The translations under genes were made by a program, and so were the position numbers. Positions 1-11,814 of a stretch of 64,000 bases of DNA are shown piece after piece. The notes under the pieces are model-generated. The model was not told the origin of the DNA, did no database searches, and saw only the letters and a list, made by a program, of their open reading frames with translations. Origin of the DNA: Pempheris klunzingeri (taxonomy: Eukaryota > Chordata > Actinopteri > Acropomatiformes > Pempheridae); contig NC_092016.1 in the NCBI RefSeq assembly GCF_042242105.1, positions 3,333,501 through 3,397,500 on the forward strand, given 5' to 3'. The first letter of the stretch is position 1; every line of letters begins with the position of its first letter.

Positions 1-2400
1 TCTTGATGTTCTTTGTTTCTTCAACTTTTGGTGCATTAGTGTCAAATGGTCACTAGATTACTTGAAAGCTCCTTCTCCTGCTGGTGTCTGACTTCGTTAC
101 ATGTAATAACCGTTACCTAGATATAGTCGACAGTTTTATATTTGTCCACAGAGGATAAAAATACGAGAGAGTGCGACAGAATTTGTATGTTTTCTCACTT
201 CTGGGCCTGAACACTCCCACTGTCAAGATGTTTAATTTAGGAAATTTGGCGAACAACAGATACTTGTAGATTATTATGATCTCTGTTGCTTTTTCTGCAT
301 TATCAACTCCTGCTGCAGCGTCCGTATATTTCTTGATATTATTAATGAAATATTTATAATCGTATAAAAGTAAAACTAAACATGGTTTGAAGGGGATCCT
401 TCAGTAACGCTCAGATTACAATCAGATGCCAGGTACTGAACCTAAAGTTTGTGCTGGCAGTAAAAGCTACAATAACATTTGGAAATAGGGTGTGGGTCAT
501 ATGCAAGTCATTATCAGGGTTACTGCCAGTTTGTTTACTTATTTTTTTCTCGTCAGCTTTTCAGTAAATGCTTTTCCTCACTTATAAAATGTGATTGTGT
601 AGCTGGAAAACCTTCAACCTTTGCCAGTGTAACATACTGCGAGAAGAGCCTCCTGATTCAAATTCTAGCACATACTGTAGGTAAATTATGGTTTTTCGTG
701 GGTTGTTTAGTTGTTTTTTTCTGGGCTTACTTGGGGGACGTCTGCATCATGTTAGATGTGCAGTATTTAGTTGTCAGAACAGTGTATTTGTATACCTCAC
801 ATGGCCACTGAAGGCATGCAATAATGGAGTCTTAATGCAAACATACAGGACAAAGGTGTGTGGCATTTTGTTTCAAAGAATTGATTCTTTGCACTAGTTG
901 GAAGCAGCAGGTGTGCCTGCAAAGGTGAATGTAAACATAACTCCGAACCCCCATTTATTATTAGCAGGTACAATCTATTCAACTTTACTCATTTCATGGT
1001 TTGTGTCTCATGTTTTTAACATTTGTAACTGTCAAGTTTCATTTACTTGTAGTTTGTCATTAAAATATGGATGGAGAGTAGAAATCACTTGTGGTGCTGC
1101 GGATTATTGAACGTGTTTGTCGACGTGGAAAGACCTTAAAACTAGTTAGATAATCAATTTGTCAGTTTTCTTACATTCTAAAATCGTTTGATGTTCTCTC
1201 TGATCAAACGATCCCTGATCCCGGTGTCTTAAGTGTGAATATTTGCAAATTTCCTCTGTTTTATATCAAAGTGAACATGTTTGGGCTTTAGTTGGTCGAA
1301 CACAACAAGACTTCTGAAGATTTCATCCTGTCCTGAGAAATAGTAAGTGGATTTTTTTTTTACTGTTTCTGACAATACATACAACAATTAATTAAAAAAA
1401 AGATACATGAAGATAAAGATAAAAAGATTAATTGACTTTAAATAACCATTAGTTGTTACGCTTCTTAAAATACAAACTATTCTGAGAAATCCACATTTGT
1501 TCGATGTTGAACAGATTTAAAAGACAGTTTGTGGGCTTAAGATGATGAAGACATACGGGACACTGGGACTTTGCACAGTTTCTATCAGACATTGAAATGA
1601 CAGGGCCTTGTATTACTGCTGAGACATCGATTCACAAAAGCAGTTTGCAGTTTGCTTACACATATATACACACATTTCAGCTAAATTTAAGAGTCCTACA
1701 GGGCGCAGTCATGGTTCACAAGAAAAAAATCATAAACAGGCCCCTGTCTTATACACAGTGTACAGAGTCAGGATGGTGGTGCAGGGTCTCAGAGCCTCAA
1801 AACATTTTTTCATTTTTGGCTCTTAAAAACCTGCGTTAAACCTTGCCATGCTATACTGCAAACATTAAAAACTAGTTTTAAAGCAGTATTTTCATACTTT
1901 TTAGGATATTACAAGTACATAAACTGTCAGTCCTGCACCAAATCATATCCAAAAACACTCATGTAAAAGGGAAACCAATGAATTATTTATCTGCCCCGGG
2001 CAGCTGTGGGTCCTTAAAAAGTCTTAAAATGTCTTAAATTCACATTTTCTAATAAAAGGCCTTAAAAACTACTAAATGGTCTTTAATTCTGTTTTGGAAA
2101 GATTTTAAACAAACACAAATCCACTCCAATCTTTAGCCAAATGAGTTCAGAGTTGAATTCTCTGTTGTCCTGTAACAGTAACATGTTGTCGAACACATCT
2201 GTGACTGTGACAGTTTTAATGATTAATATCATTAAGTTTTCTTACACTAATGAACCTATTCGGATAAATATTCTGTAACCTAACCAGTTATTATCATTTT
2301 AACCTACGTACCCACCTGAATTGGCCTTAAAACTGTTTGAGAAAGTGTTAAATTCAACTTGCTGCTGCTGGCTGTATCACTATGTCTTCATGTTTACATT
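1..2400. other. AT-rich intergenic region upstream of ppib
   Basis: No reading frame here has protein-like composition, splice context or recognisable homology. The short open frames are chance ones in AT-rich DNA. The segment at about 1990-2090 repeats the word CTTAAAA with slight changes (a degenerate CTTAAA-rich block), which resembles a dispersed fish repeat. The DNA turns GC-rich abruptly at about 2410, where the ppib promoter starts. Confidence 0.6.
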
Positions 2401-2435
2401 GCTGATGAGAAGCGGTGTTAACGCGTCTGCACCTG

Positions 2436-2592
2436 ATTGGCTGACACGCTCCGGTAACGTGAACCAATCAGAGCGCGGTGCGTCTGTCTCCACGTCCCCC
2501 GTGACCCGGAAGCGGCGCAGCCTGGAGCGGCCGCCGCGGCAGCAGCAGTCTCCACCCCGGATACCGCACTCCAGACCCCGGCTCATATAAAA
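2436..2592 (+). promoter_or_regulatory. ppib: ppib core promoter with two CCAAT boxes and a TATA box
   Basis: A GC-rich block contains an inverted CCAAT box (ATTGG, 2436-2440) and a direct CCAAT box (2464-2468). The direct box is followed 21 bp later by CCACG. A canonical TATAAAA lies at 2586-2592. With normal TATA spacing, transcription would start near 2615-2620, giving a 5' UTR of only about 25 nt before the ATG at 2643. CCAAT plus CCACG are the halves of the ER stress element, but the spacing is not the canonical 9 bp. ER-stress control is known for mammalian PPIB and is inferred here. Confidence 0.6.
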
Positions 2593-2642
2593 GTAACACG
2601 ACTAAACAGGCCCTCCCCCCGGGCTACTCGTTTTTCTCGTTG

Positions 2643-5626
2643 ATGGTTAGACTCTGCGAGAGAAGGATGAAGTTCCTTGTGGCTGTTACGGTCATTGTGG
2701 GATCGGTGATTTTTCTCGCTTTCCCAAATGGCTCCTCCGCTGACGAGAAGAAGAAAGGCCCCAAAGTAACTGCGAAGGTAGGCGTTAGCTCGCTCGCTAG
2801 CTCGCCAGTGGATCACGCAGGGAAATCAAAGCTCTTCCTCGCTGCTAAAGCCACGTCACAAGTTAATGGTGGCCTCCGATTATCGTCCGATACCACCGGG
2901 ATCAGTGGGCTCGTTAGCCGGGAAGCTAACATTAGCTAGCAAGCGGCTAATGCGGCTACTGTTGCTAACGTTGGCTGGCTGCCATTGGGGACATTTATAA
3001 TCACTGCAATTGGTGTTTCTTTACCTAGACTGCAAACTGAATGAAGTGGACACACTTCTTTTCTCCTGGCTAATCTGACAGGAGCTAGGTTAGCCTTCCC
3101 AGCTAGCTAGCACGTTGGCTTTACCGTCCATTGTCTTTATTCCCATCTACCAACTGCTCCATTTAAGCCTTTCAGGCCCAAACTATCGACCGTCCTCCTC
3201 CAGATAAGCCTCTTGGCTGCAGCCCAGTGAGGCTCAGTTATTTTGTCTGGCCTTGTTGTGTCTGGGTGCAGCAGGCTTGTCCACGTCTACAGTTACAAGG
3301 AAGCTGTGAACTGGTCGGTAGTTGACCCCCAGAAAGTCAGTGTGCAACTCCTGAATGATACTTCCTCTCTTGCTACATATATTTCTTTTATTTGATGCAG
3401 ACAAACGCAGATCAAATCTCTCTTTATAAGCAAATGTCTGGTAAAATTTGTCCTGCACCGCAAATCAGCTTCATGTGCAGGAAGTGGTGAGTTGGTCACT
3501 TAAAAGAATCAAAAACAGTTTTTAGGAGATGATTTCTGTTGACTTCATGCTACTGCAACTAACTATTATCTCCCTTCTCCATTAACTGATTAGATGCTCT
3601 ACAGCATATCAGAAAATGCTGAAAACCGTTGATTAGTGTCTCCCAAAACCCAAGCAGATGTCTGCAACTGTCTTTAAACTGTATAGAAACCAGAATATAT
3701 TCACACATACGGAGGTCGAATCAGAGGTTTGACTTCTTTCCCCTCAAATTGCTAATACAGATTATCATTAAGTGATTAATTGTTGCCTGTAATCTTACGA
3801 CATTGGCAGAAGAGCTCTTAAGACAATCGGAGAACTTGATTGCTGTTTTGTCTCATTTTAACTGAGAGAAATCCTGGATACATTTTAAAATACATCTGAC
3901 TTCTATCAGGAAAGCCGTCTCGTGGAAGTGGCTGCAGGCAAATTCCCCAACAAGGGAGGGCTGGACTACAGCTGTGGGAGAAAGACATTGTGTGGAGCGT
4001 CTAACCTTTACATTATTGTATGAGCTATATGTAAAACATTGGAAAGAATGCACTGTGTTGGTGCCTGTACAAATATTTCAACCCTTCTATTTTGATTTTT
4101 AAAATATCAGTAGGAATAAAATGCGTGTTAGCCTGTAAAGTAACTTCGGCTTCTGTTGTAGGTGTTCTTTGACATTAGAATTGGAGATGAAGATGTTGGA
4201 AGAGTCGTCATCGGGGTGTTTGGGAAAACCGTTCCCAAAACAGTCGACAACTTTGTGGCTTTGGCGACGGGAGAGGTGAGAAGGTCACAGTTTGATGTGT
4301 GATGACCGTCATTTCTGACGCAGACATTAACAGAATCTACATGCATGCAAAGAAGCCAAACGCGTGCGTCCTGGAGAAACGTGTTCAAACATTTTTTTTT
4401 AATTAAACAGAAAGGATTCGGGTACAAGGGCAGCAAATTCCACAGAGTCATCAAGGACTTCATGATCCAGGGTGGAGACTTCACCAGAGGAGACGGCACC
4501 GGAGGTAAGATGGCACCTGCAGAACAGCATTTAAGTCATGACACAGATCTGTCTGTGTGAGAACGGACTTGGTCGCCGTCCTGAACTTTTCATGATTTTC
4601 GGGCCGTTTCACAGGCTGAGGCTTTTCTTAGGATTCACCAAAAGCAGGTTATCAACTTTGCAGTGTCAGCCTGTTCACTTCTTTCTTGTTCCATGTAATT
4701 CAGAGGTTTTGCTGCCACCTCCTGTATGTTTTATGGTTTTATGAATTCAGGATTCGTTCTGCTGATAAAACTTTATGACCCAAGGACGGAGAGAACCTTC
4801 TGTTTTAATAAACACTGAAAGTTATCTTAAACTACAAGAGCTGTTTCACAAGTGCCATTTTGACATTTTGTTAAGTTCCTTTCGAGGACATTCGGCAGAT
4901 GCATTCACTCAGAATGCTGTGCGGCACTCACGAATGAGAAAATGTCATCAGATAAAGTGAAAAACATTTGGCAGTAATCGAGTGAGGTCAAAGGTCGCCA
5001 CAGGAAGGGAATGCATGTAGCAATAACAATACTACACATGAGCTAATAGTCCTGAAGAGATTTAAATGGTACAAATAAGAGATTTTTTCTTTTTAATTTA
5101 AGGAAAGAGCATCTACGGAGACCGTTTCCCCGATGAGAACTTCAAGCTGAAGCACTACGGCGCCGGCTGGCTCAGCATGGCCAACGCCGGCAAAGACACC
5201 AACGGCTCTCAGTTCTTCATCACCACCGTTACGACTCCATGGCTGGACGGCAAACACGTCGTCTTCGGGAAGATTCTGGAGGGGATGGTGAGTGTCGGGG
5301 CCCAAAGCCGGGTCACAGCCTCGTCGCCTGATATCCAAATGTCAGACGGACCGACTGTATCTGTTAAAATAGCAGCGTGGATTTCGTGCTAACAGACACT
5401 AGCTTCACAGATCAAACTTGTCTAGTGGTTTTGATGTTTGATAAAACTGGTGATGATATAATGCACAACTTTTCTAATATCCTCCTTTTCTTTTCTCTTC
5501 CAGGATGTGGTAAAGAAGATAGAGGCCACAAAGACAGATAGCCGTGACAAGCCTCTCAAAGACGTCACGATCCACGATTGCGGCAAAATCGAGGTGGAGA
5601 AGCCATTCGCAGTGGCCAAGGAGTAG
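2643..5626 (+). CDS. ppib: Peptidyl-prolyl cis-trans isomerase B (cyclophilin B), ER-resident
   Basis: Five coding exons: 2643-2777, 4162-4275, 4411-4504, 5103-5287 and 5504-5626, all with GT-AG introns. They join to 216 aa, the same length as human PPIB. The enzyme isomerises X-Pro bonds in the ER and is known to act in collagen folding and prolyl 3-hydroxylation. Residues 1-33 form a signal peptide (hydrophobic core at about 11-28, predicted cut before DEKKKGPK). The cyclophilin domain follows. The active-site residues known from the family are all present: R95, F100, M101, Q103, F153, W161 and H166. A glycosylation sequon (NGS) sits at N148. The C-terminus, AVAKE, closely matches the vertebrate ER-retention tail. 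The start at 2643 is chosen because [10 protein letters not shown] aligns with the human N-terminus. An in-frame ATG at residue 9 is a possible alternative. No break or missing residue is seen. Confidence 0.98.
2778..4161 (+). other. ppib intron 1 with an interspersed-repeat remnant
   Basis: The 1.38-kb intron opens with GTAGGC and ends with a TTCTGTTGTAG acceptor. Its first part carries several GCTAGC/GTTAGC words. The part at about 3575-3800 resembles a dispersed teleost repeat rich in 'attaactgattag' and 'cccaaaacccaag' words. Similar text recurs at about 26.1-26.35 kb and 29.6-29.87 kb. No other gene is seen inside the intron. Confidence 0.5.
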
Positions 5627-5640
5627 AGCCACGCTGCTGT

Positions 5641-5703
5641 GGGGGGGGAGAACGGGGGACACAGGACTGGGGCGGGGTGGGGGGTGGGAGGGGTTGTTGG
5701 GGT
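5641..5703 (+). promoter_or_regulatory. G-run cluster in the ppib 3' UTR (possible G-quadruplex)
   Basis: Starting 14 nt after the ppib stop codon, a stretch of about 63 nt contains at least seven runs of three to eight G on the mRNA strand, separated by short loops. This fits G-quadruplex folding in the transcript. The G runs are seen directly; folding and function are inferred. Confidence 0.55.
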
Positions 5704-5927
5704 GTGTGAGAGAATCGTGCAGGCCACCTTGTTTTAACGCTAAGAGCCCTGTGGTCCTGGAAAAGGGGGCTTCGGGTCATTCGGTGTCCGTGGCTGCCGT
5801 CTTAAAGCACCAGAAGAGCATCGACATCAAGCAATCATGGCGACACTCTGGGTCCATTTACCGACGAGCATTCCAAGGTGCACTTAACTGTTCGGTGTTG
5901 GTTTTTTTTGTAAAAAATGAAATCTGA

Positions 5928-5933
5928 AATAAA
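5928..5933 (+). terminator. ppib: ppib polyadenylation signal AATAAA
   Basis: A canonical AATAAA lies about 300 nt after the ppib stop codon and is followed by a GT/T-rich stretch (TTTCAAGTTTTGTT). This gives a 3' UTR of roughly 320 nt. Confidence 0.8.
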
Positions 5934-5981
5934 GGTTTCAAGTTTTGTTAAAATCGCTGAGTGAGTTTCATTAAACCTAAA

Positions 5982-6479
5982 GCAGTGATGGAGAAAGACT
6001 TTAGATCCTTTACTTGAATTAAAACACTTTTCCCACACTGTGGAAATACTCCACTACTAAAAGTATGCAAATATGATCAGCAAATGATCAATATTACTGC
6101 TGAACTACTTTACGCTGCTTTATATGTATAATATGCTAAGTCTACTTTATATACTGTTGGGTGGTCAAATCTGCAGCGCTGCATCATGGGCTATAAGGTC
6201 CTGTGTTTGTGGAGTCACTGTCAATTTTTCATCTGCTGGGTTTTAAATGGTTTCTTTATTTAAAGGAGGATTTTTTTTTTTGACCCATACATCACAAAAA
6301 TCTAAACTTTGCAAGTATTTAATAACAAATCTGAAAAGTAACTTAATAGAAGTGGAGTAAAAAGCACAAAACCATGTTTGATTCTTGACATAAAGTTGCA
6401 TAAAATAGTGATACTTAAAGTACAAGTACCTCAAATTTGTACTTCAGGACTTGACAGTACTCAATCACATTGCACCACT
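5982..6479 (+). repeat. Non-autonomous DNA-transposon-like repeat (CAGTGGTGGAAAAAGTA type)
   Basis: The left end (AGCAGTGATGGAGAAAG) and the right end (CACATTGCACCACT) resemble degenerate inverted termini of a repeat I recall as abundant in percomorph fish. Its interior is full of 'agtaaaagta' and 'tacttaaagtacaagtacctca' words. This copy starts about 50 bp after the ppib poly(A) signal and seems near full length at about 500 bp. Related partial copies are at 21.04-21.19, 22.65-22.75 and 29.29-29.58 kb. The family is recalled by pattern only. Confidence 0.5.
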
Positions 6480-6799
6480 ATCACCTGCTCCATAGAAATC
6501 CGTCCATCCATCCCAGGCCTGCTGTATTGGCTCGCTTGTTTAAGGCTTCACCTGTTTTTGTTTGCTTGTTTCATGATTCAGATTTAGACAGAAAACTGCT
6601 TCTGTGCACTGTGACAGTCTGGACGTCCTGTTCAAGTTCTTTGTGGCCACCAGAGGTGCTATCAGACTGTAGTAATAGATGAAGTACGTTTTCCTGATTA
6701 CAGTCTAATAACATTTTCAGTGCAGGACTTTCATTGTTTTAATACTTTAAATTAAATAACAACGGGCCAAAACTCTGAATAAAACATGCACCTTATAAA

Positions 6800-7042
6800 C
6801 AAAATGAGTTTATTTCACCCTTAAACACTGAGTGACGCCTGCTGACTGAACACTGCACAGTCTGAGCTGCAGAGGGCTCCCTCTCACCAGACACGTCAGC
6901 TGCACATGTTTGTGGTCTCTCATGTGATTTTTAGTGCAGTAAAATGAGGAATCGTGCATTTCTGTGGCACTTCGCGATTGTTGAGGAGATAAAATGGCTC
7001 CTCTGGCTTCCCACTTGTTTGTTTCACTTCTGCTAAACGTCT
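6800..7042 (-). other. Candidate terminal exon of an unidentified minus-strand gene
   Basis: On the minus strand a strong pyrimidine tract ends in a TTTCCCCAG acceptor, directly before position 7042. One frame then stays open for 40 codons, with a protein-like composition (motif KPEEPFYLLNNREVPQKC), to a TGA at 6922-6920. AATAAA follows on the same strand at 6814-6809. I do not recognise the peptide and found no convincing upstream exon, so this may be chance. Confidence 0.25.
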
Positions 7043-10000
7043 CTGGGGAAAGAAAGAAAAGACAGTCGTTCACAGAGGAGTCATCGGGCTTTGCTTTTGT
7101 CCTCCTGTGCACCGGGACACTGTGGGCCGTGTTGTCAGATACAGAAGAGAAACGTTAGACACACTTTCCTGTGATTGTCTGATCTTCCTGATGCTCATGT
7201 GGACAAAGTCACTCCCAGATGGAGCTTCGAGCATTTAAAACAAACACTGTGCAGACAGCCACAGGCCCGGCACGCTGTCATGTCTGTACAGAAAGTCCTG
7301 CTCCATCGGATGTTGTTTGCGAGCCATAATTAGCAGCAGATTGTGGACTGTTGTGAATATTCACCTGTCTTGCATTCACACAACTAAAGATTTTCACACT
7401 GAATCGGCAAGAGGAGGAGATATTAGAGGCCGACAGAGTGAAGTGCAGTAATAAAGAGTTCCTTTTGTCCATGAAAAGCCTTTATGGGAGATAAGAGAGT
7501 GCAAAAGCCCTGTGGGAGTGAATAATGAACATACCAGCTATCTCTGTTTAATGATCAGGCACAGAATCATAAATATGGGAGTTAATTGTTGTCATTATTT
7601 TATGGAAGAGTGGAAGCTCTCTTTTACTTGGGCGCCCTGATTCTCCTACATACACACAAATAGAAATATGAGAACGTTACACTATATATCACCGATTATC
7701 TACATCAAACAGGCCAAAGACATTAATTCAGCATCACTTTAGTCCTCAGCTGATTAAAAAAAGGGTTCACTGAACAATTTGCTTCTTGCACTCCAGGGAA
7801 AAACATGCTGCACTTCTATAAAAGGCAGTTTTGCCTTTAAAAAATGGCACCAGTTCATTAAGGACGGTTTGACGTTAAGCCAGAAACTCATGAGAGGATG
7901 TTGTTTCAGTCTGAGTCCCACTGAGGGTCATAATATTCAGCTGAACTGCTCGTCAATTTTCCAGAAAACATGCGTGGATTTTGTTTTATCAGAGTTTAAC
8001 AATAAATTAACGAGCTCTCACACCATAAAACTAGAATATTATTCACATGGTATTACAGCCGTCTGCTTCGGCTTCATGCTGCTCCTGATAATAACTGATG
8101 GAAATGTAGAAAAATGTGATTTATTCCCACGTAGCCATTTTTAGAAGCAGAGCATGGTGGAGGCCATGGGAACAGTGCTGGGAGGGAACGCTTTTCATAA
8201 CTTAAACATAACTGACCTCATCTGCTCCGACGGTAGATCTGTTTGAGAGCCTCTTTGTTTCTTTGCATTTTATTATCTTTTACACGCAATGTAGTGTTTC
8301 TGTGTCTTGTTTCTTTATTGTGTGTTATGCACTCTGAATGGCCTTGTGTCTGAAAGGTGCTATACAAATAATATTTGCCTTTTCTTCGCTGCAGATGTAA
8401 ATAACCTGAAACTGTTCACTGACACCAGGCGAGTGTTTGCTTTTAGTCACTATCAGTCATTACAACTAAATAAAAATAAAAAGTTTTTCTGCTATAACTC
8501 ACACAAGTGCGTCATGATATCATCTGAAGGATTTATTTTAAAACTTTTAATGCTTTATCTTATTTTTCTACATTTCTTAATCCCATGTTATTATGACTCG
8601 TACTCTATTTGAATAAAACAGCAGCGTTGGTTTTAGGCTCTGTGTTTTTGTCAGTCCAATCTGACACCACACGCCTGCACACATCACTTTAGACTGGATG
8701 TATAAAGAGAGCCTTCAGCCTGTTCTCATGATGTATATACAGTATATTTACATTACATACACATGCATTTCACTGTGACTGTACATCTGTCCGACACAGT
8801 ATTATATTTAGTTATATTTCACTGCTGCACTATTTTCTGTCCAGATGCTAATTCGATTTTTTACATGTTTTGTTCACTCCAACTTTAACTTCTCGTGACT
8901 TGACCTGGGTTTGTCCTCCTCGTGGACTGGTGGTCGGCTTTTACGAAGCTTGAGACTTGCTGCTTTTCAGCTGCTGGCTTCAAATGTAGCTTTCAGAAGT
9001 GAGAGTGGCATCAATAATGTCTTCTAACGCTCTGCAAGAAAGCAAACAAGCGTATTTTACTGAAATCTTAAAGTATTACTTAAAAATACAGCTCTGTCAG
9101 GCAGTTCAGGGGGTTTAGTTCATATTAAAATCAGTTTCAGCCACCAGCACCAAAAACAGGTTTCATAAATGTACTCAGTCGTGTGAGTCAGATGATTTCT
9201 GACAGGCTGTTAAATGTTTACAGGCTGTGATCCGTCCCGTGATCCTGCAGGTACACACCCTGACTGAAAAGACTTCCCACCACAGGGAAAGTCCATCTTT
9301 ATTTTCAGACCCGGGTTAGTACAAGTCGTGTAATTACAGAGGAGTGTGCAAACATTGTGATCAGAGCATCATCTGGACACAATGATATGATACTATATAA
9401 TCCACGTTTTGTTTTCCTGAGATGCGATTTAAGTGTGAGAGGAGTGTGAAGTTGTAGGACTGGATATTGTGCCTCAAGGGGTGTAAGATTTTAAATTCCC
9501 TCAGAGTTATTCTTTGAAATGTATTGGTTTTTTTTTTTTTTTTAAATAAATGATTGTGGAAAAATATGCTCCACGATTTCTAAACAACAATCCAGCCAAG
9601 AAAAACACAGTAAGAGGCTCTGTGCCTTGCAGTCCTTGTTTTGCCCAGATTCACTCAGGCATCGAGTGACTCACCACAAGGAAAATATGGAAAGAATTCC
9701 CTGGAGTCGGCACATCCGTGGTCTTGGTTAAACCCTCTGTTGTTCGGTTTGGCCTTGTTTGTGGCGATTGGGGATTGTCCGGTGAAACAGTGTTATTCTT
9801 CACTTACTGGCTTTGCTGGAAAGGCCGTGACGGGCCGGACATATCTGGCATAGCTTCCTGCAAGAGGCTTTGTCAACGAGATTAAAAGAACACAGGAGAG
9901 AATCACAACATGAAGCGTGGAGGTATTCTGTCACACTGGAGGACTCAACGTCCACATCCTGCCCTCCTGTCACAGACCAGTGGAGCATATTTTATGTTTG

Positions 10001-11738
10001 TCTCCTCACTCTGAAAGTTTGAAATGTAGCTGACACATCTGCTGGGATATATTGTCTATTATTCCCGGAGAATATCGTCAGATTCCTCGATGAGAGGGTG
10101 GATTCTCGCACGATCAAGAGTAGGCTTCATAGGCGGTTTCAGGAAGTAGTCAGAGCCCTTCATTGTTAACTTGAAGCTGCACAAATCAATAATTTCATAG
10201 TAACAATGAGAATTATCACCTGACTGCTGTTTCCTGTTAACTGTACAGATTGTTTTTCAACTATTGTCACATCCAAGAAATCCAGAAAACTTGTAAACAA
10301 CCTTAGAACATATCAGCACAGTTCTTCTTTAAGGACGTACGACTCTACTGCTTCGGTTCAGCTTCACCGATCAACCTTGTTTCAGCCACAAAACCTTCTA
10401 AAAACCTTCTTTACACTTTACACAACCTGCTCAGCACCACACATTTGGACTACAGTGGAGCCTTTAGGAGCTAAAGAGTCAGATCATTCACTCGGGAGGT
10501 GGTGCAGACCAAAACAGAGCTAAAAAGAGAGTGAATATCAGACTTCTATTTATTGGCTGGCCACAAACACCCCCCCCCCCCAGATGAATAACTAATTTAC
10601 TCCATATCTTCTTGATGAGTAAATAGAAAAATATATGTTTGCTAATAACTTTTTATGGCCTTAATATGACAAATGTGTGTATAGGTGTGTTAAAAAAACA
10701 CCCAAAACTAAAAAGAAATCTTGAAATATTGCAAAAAGAGTTTTTTTGGGGGGGGCGGCACATGCTCTTTATCCGCATCAGCAATCATTCACACTTTCTC
10801 ATATCAAATTTCTTGCAATTTGGTTAAAATTTGCAACGCATTTGAATGGAAACGTCACTGAATCAGCTAGTGTTGAAGTTCTGTGACCTACAAAAACAAG
10901 ATTGTGCAGATTAGATGTGTTTTTTTAAAGTGTTTGCATGTTACAAAAGATACGACGCTTCAGTCCGTTCTTTATATTTGTTTTAAGGCATTTTTTGATT
11001 TGTCTTGTAAAACAGATTTGTACATTTGGACATCTATTGTGTGCACAGGTCTCCACAGGTTTTAGTTCACAGGGTTCAGGTCCGAACATCTCCAGGGGAC
11101 CGAGGGACTCCAGCGCTGTCTGTCTTTGTCTTTTACATCATTGTTGAGCTGAAATCTGAATCTTCTCCTCAGTCTCCCTCCTTCATCTCTCTCTCACTCG
11201 CTTTATAGCGAAGACCTGAATGCCGGAGTGTCGCAGAGGTTGTTGTCTTTTGGCTGCTCCTCCAGCCTCTGCAGTCGTCATGTTTCTGGCCTGAGCTCTT
11301 CTAGCTTGGTTTACCGCGTTTGGCAGGATTTCAAGCTCCAGTGTTTTGGTGGTTTCATTTTCCTGATGGAGCTCACTGGGGGGCCTCTTCTCTCCTTCAG
11401 CCACTGCCAGAACACAATTGTTTCTCAGATGGGGGGCGAAGAGTTGTGTGGACTTCTTGGGTTGCTTCAAACCAAACAACAGAGAAACTGTATATTCCAG
11501 TTATAATTCAAGTCACAAGACAATGTGGTGAAAATCTGATGATTGAATATCATCCAAAGCTGCTGTAAATACAGTGCTTAAGATGTGAAACTTTTAAATA
11601 AAAGGGTCATAAAATATATATTCTAACTCTAAAAAGTTGAGCTGAGCTGAGCACTAAACAGTACATTCAGCAGGGACTATTTCCAGCTGCGGATTAATCC
11701 ACATTTGATGCTCTACTGAGTATTTGGGGCAGTAGGAT

Positions 11739-11739
<1 letters not shown>

Positions 11740-11774
<35 letters not shown>

Positions 11775-11814
11775 AGACAAAATAAACTGCACTGTGTGTG
11801 TGTGTGTGTGTGTT
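11740..11814. repeat. Two (GT)n microsatellites
   Basis: A (TG)15 tract at 11740-11770 is followed, after a 22-bp spacer, by a second GT tract at 11793-11814. A further (GT)n lies at 12771-12791. All are in intergenic DNA. Confidence 0.95.
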
